From NCBI GenBank assembly GCA_937925645.1, contig CALAMB010000120.1, positions 1-16,453 on the forward strand: a DNA stretch of 16,453 nt, read 5' to 3'. The stretch comes from an uncultured Acidobacteriota bacterium (GTDB taxonomy: Bacteria > Acidobacteriota > JAAYUB01). Position 1 is the stretch's first letter, and each line of letters begins with the position of its first letter. Shown here piece after piece: positions 14,256 through 16,453 of the stretch. The notes under the pieces are model-generated. The model worked only from the letters and a program-made list of their open reading frames with translations. It made no database searches and was not told the origin of the DNA. Position numbers and translations under genes: made by a program.

Positions 14256-14900
14256 CTAGCGGCAAGGAGTCAGCCACGGGCGCACCGGAGAGGCGTCGAG
14301 GTCGCCCAAAGGGAGCGGGGTGACCCAGAGCCGATACTCGTCCGCCGGCGCTTCGGCGAGATCGAGATTCTCCAGCAGATAGATTCCGGCGCCGAACAGG
14401 ATCCGATGGGCGGGGGCCGCCTCGTCGCTGAAAGCGTCCACCGACGGCGTGTCGACGCCCACGAGACGGACGCCGCCTTCGGCCAGGATCCGCGCGGCGG
14501 GCGCGGTGATGAAGGCGAACGGCCCCTCGAACTCGCGCCCTGCCGGCGAGGTGCCGGTGCGGAACAGCACCCGTTCGACTCCCAGCGCCCGCCGGGCGGC
14601 CGCCTCGTCCACGGCGGCGCCGGCGGTGTCCACCACCCGGGCGGGGCCGCAGCCCAGTGCCGGCGGAAAGTCACCGATGCCCGGCGCGCCGGGCAACATG
14701 TGCCCCGGCGCGTCCAGGTGGGTGCCGGCGTGCACCGACAGCGCCAGGCGGGAGACGCGCCAGGTGATGTCACCGACAACGTTCCGCTTCGTTTCGACCT
14801 CCACCTCACGGTCGCCCGGCCACACCCGGGTGGCGGGTCCCAGCGGCCGGCCGATGTCGATCCAGCGGTCATCGGGTCCCGGCTTCCATGCATCCGCCAT
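14256..14900 (-). CDS. kynB: Kynurenine formamidase / cyclase family protein
   Basis: This 214-residue cytoplasmic protein matches the metal-dependent cyclase family (PF04199), and its detail fits KynB, which hydrolyses N-formylkynurenine to kynurenine in tryptophan breakdown. The metal motif is SVHAGTHLDAPGH (H57, H61, D63, H67). RVWPGD sits at 25-30, VLFRTGT in the middle, GVRLVGVDTPSVDAFS after it, and the C-terminal LPLGDLDASPVRPWL closely resembles KynB ends. Length equals known KynB (about 210). GGAGGTG lies just before the ATG at 14900; the longer frame back to 15086 runs into the divergent gene's promoter side. No other kynurenine-pathway gene is visible, so another cyclic amide or ester substrate is possible. 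It diverges from the isochorismatase-like gene across 203 bp. Confidence 0.85.
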   Translation of the reverse strand: MADAWKPGPDDRWIDIGRPLGPATRVWPGDREVEVETKRNVVGDITWRVSRLALSVHAGTHLDAPGHMLPGAPGIGDFPPALGCGPARVVDTAGAAVDEAAARRALGVERVLFRTGTSPAGREFEGPFAFITAPAARILAEGGVRLVGVDTPSVDAFSDEAAPAHRILFGAGIYLLENLDLAEAPADEYRLWVTPLPLGDLDASPVRPWLTPCR

Positions 14901-15103
14901 CTGCCACCTCCACAAGATCGTTCCGTCAGTGCCGCCGGCTCGCAGGGGCGGTGTCTGCGATTGTACGCGACCCGCACCGGCCGGCGCAATCACTCCCGGT
15001 GCCCCCACGACGGCGACCGAAACCCGACCTGCCCGGAATCCGTATGCTAGGGCCATACGACGGAAACCATCCACCACCATCGGCACCCAATCGGGAGGAC
15101 ATT

Positions 15104-15697
15104 ATGAAACGATCCTTGTTGTGCGCGCTGCTGGCCCTGGCGCTGCTGGCGCCGGCCCTGGCCGACGACAACACTGCGGTGACGCCGGCCAAGGGGAAGC
15201 CGGCCCTGCTGGTCATCGACATTCAGAACGCCTACCTCGGCTATGTCCCCGAGCAACACCGGGGCATCGGAATGTTCATGATCAACGCCGCCATCGACCT
15301 GTTCCGGCAGCGCGGCTACCCCATCATTCGCGTCTACCACACCGACCCGCAGCAAGGCCCGGCGTCCGGCTCCGAGCCGTTCGAGTTCCCGAAGACCGTC
15401 CACATCCAGGAGGGCGACCTGAAGGTGATCAAGAACTTTCCCAGCTCCTTCAAGAAGACCGACCTGGACAAGATCCTGCGCGACCAGGGAGTGGACACGG
15501 TGTTCCTTTGCGGCCTGAGCGCGGTGGGGTGCGTGCTCTACACCTACTTCGACGCCAAGGGGCTGGACTACCGCACCTTCATGATCAAGGACGCCATCAT
15601 GAGCCACCGGCCCGACCTGACGAAGGCCGTGGAGGAGATCACCGGCGCCGTGGACCTCGACGCGGTCGCCTACATGCTGGAGTGCGCCAGGCGTTAG
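15104..15697 (+). CDS. Exported isochorismatase-like cysteine hydrolase
   Basis: The 197-residue protein belongs to the isochorismatase-like hydrolase family (PF00857). Residues 1-20 are a signal peptide ending APALA, so it probably acts in the periplasm, which is less usual for the family. The catalytic triad can be proposed: D39 in LLVIDIQN, K110 in KVIKNFPSSF and C143 in CGLSAVGCVLYT. The substrate is unknown; relatives hydrolyse isochorismate, nicotinamide or other amides. GGGAGG lies a few bases before the ATG at 15104; the longer frame back to 14888 overlaps the divergent kynB-like gene and carries no SD. Length is normal. Together with the neighbouring cyclase-family hydrolase it might handle amide substrates, but opposite orientation and different compartment make a shared pathway uncertain. 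Confidence 0.88.
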   Translation: MKRSLLCALLALALLAPALADDNTAVTPAKGKPALLVIDIQNAYLGYVPEQHRGIGMFMINAAIDLFRQRGYPIIRVYHTDPQQGPASGSEPFEFPKTVHIQEGDLKVIKNFPSSFKKTDLDKILRDQGVDTVFLCGLSAVGCVLYTYFDAKGLDYRTFMIKDAIMSHRPDLTKAVEEITGAVDLDAVAYMLECARR

Positions 15698-15881
15698 GCC
15701 CCCGGGCGCGAACCGAAGCAGCACCGGCCGCGTCCCTGATCGTCACCCTCCGACCGCCGCCAGCTAGGGTGCCTGCGGGCAACGGCCCATGCCAGACGAA
15801 CACAATTTCCTCCTCCAGGCAACTTTTCTGGCGTATCATCGATAATCATCTAGCAGCTCATCGACCGTGAGGAGGCGTGTT

Positions 15882-16453
15882 ATGTCCATCGGTTCCCTGT
15901 CGGGATTCATGCAACTGTCCAACTTCGAGGCGCTGGCGACTGGTTTGGATTCGGTCGTGCAAGGCGTTTCAGGCGCAGTGGCCCAGGCCGGCGCGCTCCC
16001 CCTGGACCAGATCATCCAGAGTTTCGCGCCGCCCGGTCTCGTCCCGCCATCCGGATCGTCATCGGTCGCCGGCGCGGCCGATTTCCCGTCGCCGGCCAAC
16101 TTCCTGGGCGCGGTGGGCGGCGCCTCGCCCCACCTGGGCGCCGTGCGGGACGTTCTGGCGGATCCGACGTTCAACCCCGTGGCCGGGCTGGCCCAATCCC
16201 TGGGCGGCGTATTCGACGGCGGACTTTTGAACCGCCTGATCGGAACGGACGGTTTGCTCAATCCATTGCTTGGCGGCCTGTCTCTGGTCACCCCCGGGAC
16301 CGGTGATTTGTCCGGCCAGGATGCCGTTGGCCGGCGCACCGTACCCGATGGTTTGGAGGAAGTGGGGCGTCGCACCATGCCTGACGGTCTGGAAGAAGTG
16401 GGTCGTCGCGCCATGCCTGACGGTCTGGAAGAAGTGGGGCGTCGCACCATGCC
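15882..16453 (+). CDS. Tandem 12-residue repeat protein (3' truncated by window edge)
   Basis: The frame runs from the ATG at 15882 to the end of the window without a stop, giving 190 complete codons. A strong GAGGAGG at 15869-15875, 6 bases before the ATG, supports the start. I recognise no family. Residues 1-149 are rich in Gly, Ala, Leu, Pro and Ser with few charges and no cysteine; hydrophobic stretches recur (GLDSVVQGVSGAVAQAGAL, LLNPLLGGLSLV) but there is no clear signal peptide. From residue 150 a 12-residue unit, GRRTMPDGLEEV, repeats: 150-161, 162-173, 174-185 and a partial fourth copy at the edge. Each unit has two Arg and Asp-Glu-Glu, so the repeat is highly charged, unlike the front half. 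The number of repeats beyond the edge is unknown. Confidence 0.8.
   Translation, partial: MSIGSLSGFMQLSNFEALATGLDSVVQGVSGAVAQAGALPLDQIIQSFAPPGLVPPSGSSSVAGAADFPSPANFLGAVGGASPHLGAVRDVLADPTFNPVAGLAQSLGGVFDGGLLNRLIGTDGLLNPLLGGLSLVTPGTGDLSGQDAVGRRTVPDGLEEVGRRTMPDGLEEVGRRAMPDGLEEVGRRTM
16329..16453 (+). repeat. 36-bp in-frame tandem repeat
   Basis: Units start at 16329, 16365, 16401 and 16437 and continue past the edge. Units 2, 3 and the visible part of 4 are almost identical in DNA, differing at single bases (GGG/GGT, ACC/GCC), while unit 1 uses other codons at many positions (CGG, GTA, CCC, GAT, TTG, GAG). This points to recent duplication of the downstream units from an older first one. Confidence 0.9.

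Noticed and set aside
14888..15103. Upstream extension of the isochorismatase-like gene
   Set aside because: The extension overlaps the kynB-like start, has no ribosome site and would hide a clear signal peptide beginning at 15104.
15836..16450. Minus-strand frame with repeated R-R-P-T-S-S motifs opposite the tandem-repeat gene
   Set aside because: A repeat of 36 bp keeps every frame open on both strands. The plus strand has the strong ribosome site and better codon use, so the minus frame is a shadow.
16329..16453. 36-bp direct repeats considered as a CRISPR array
   Set aside because: Units are contiguous, with no spacers, and keep an open reading frame, so this is a protein repeat.

Overview
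The window is visibly GC-rich chromosomal DNA with no phage, plasmid or transposon genes. The best taxonomic clue is the left-edge gene, which carries the C-terminal part of the VWFA-related domain typical of Acidobacteriota. Together with several lipoproteins, a formylglycine-generating-enzyme-like secreted protein and a choice-of-anchor/DUF642 protein, this suggests an acidobacterium. That is inference; no rRNA or marker phylogeny is available here.

Layout, left to right. 1-570 (+): end of a VWFA-domain protein. 620-1000 (-): small MliC-type lysozyme-inhibitor lipoprotein. 1188-1847 (+): class I SAM methyltransferase. 1991-2611 (+): membrane-anchored or exported methionine sulfoxide reductase B. 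2641-7037 (-): complete, tightly packed leuABCD operon. 7038-7396: unusually AT-rich divergent control region. 7397-8278 (+): LysR-type regulator. 8514-9398 (+): two-domain secreted protein. 9523-10086 (-): hypothetical lipoprotein. 10354-11991 (+): family C69 dipeptidase. 11992-12350: repeats, a coding-like fragment and a hairpin. 12351-13961 (-): secreted FGE-sulfatase-domain protein. 14256-14900 (-): kynurenine formamidase/cyclase family. 15104-15697 (+): exported isochorismatase-like hydrolase. 15882-end (+): start of a protein with tandem 12-residue repeats, cut by the window edge.

The leucine block is the one clear pathway unit. LeuA makes 2-isopropylmalate, LeuCD isomerises it and LeuB oxidises it. 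The LysR gene diverges from leuA across AT-rich DNA with several dyads and a direct repeat, so it probably controls the operon. LeuA stops where its leucine-sensing regulatory domain should begin, so allosteric control by leucine is probably absent and transcriptional control may matter more. Most other genes are single transcription units, and at least seven of their products look exported or membrane-anchored.

The most unusual items are the tandem-repeat protein at the right edge, the truncated LeuA with its control region, and a family of 8-bp direct repeats (GGTGAATC-like) at three separate intergenic sites, one of which supplies the stop codon of the LysR gene. I did not find a convincing multi-gene novel system; the repeat protein is the best candidate for something undescribed, but only its first 190 residues are visible.
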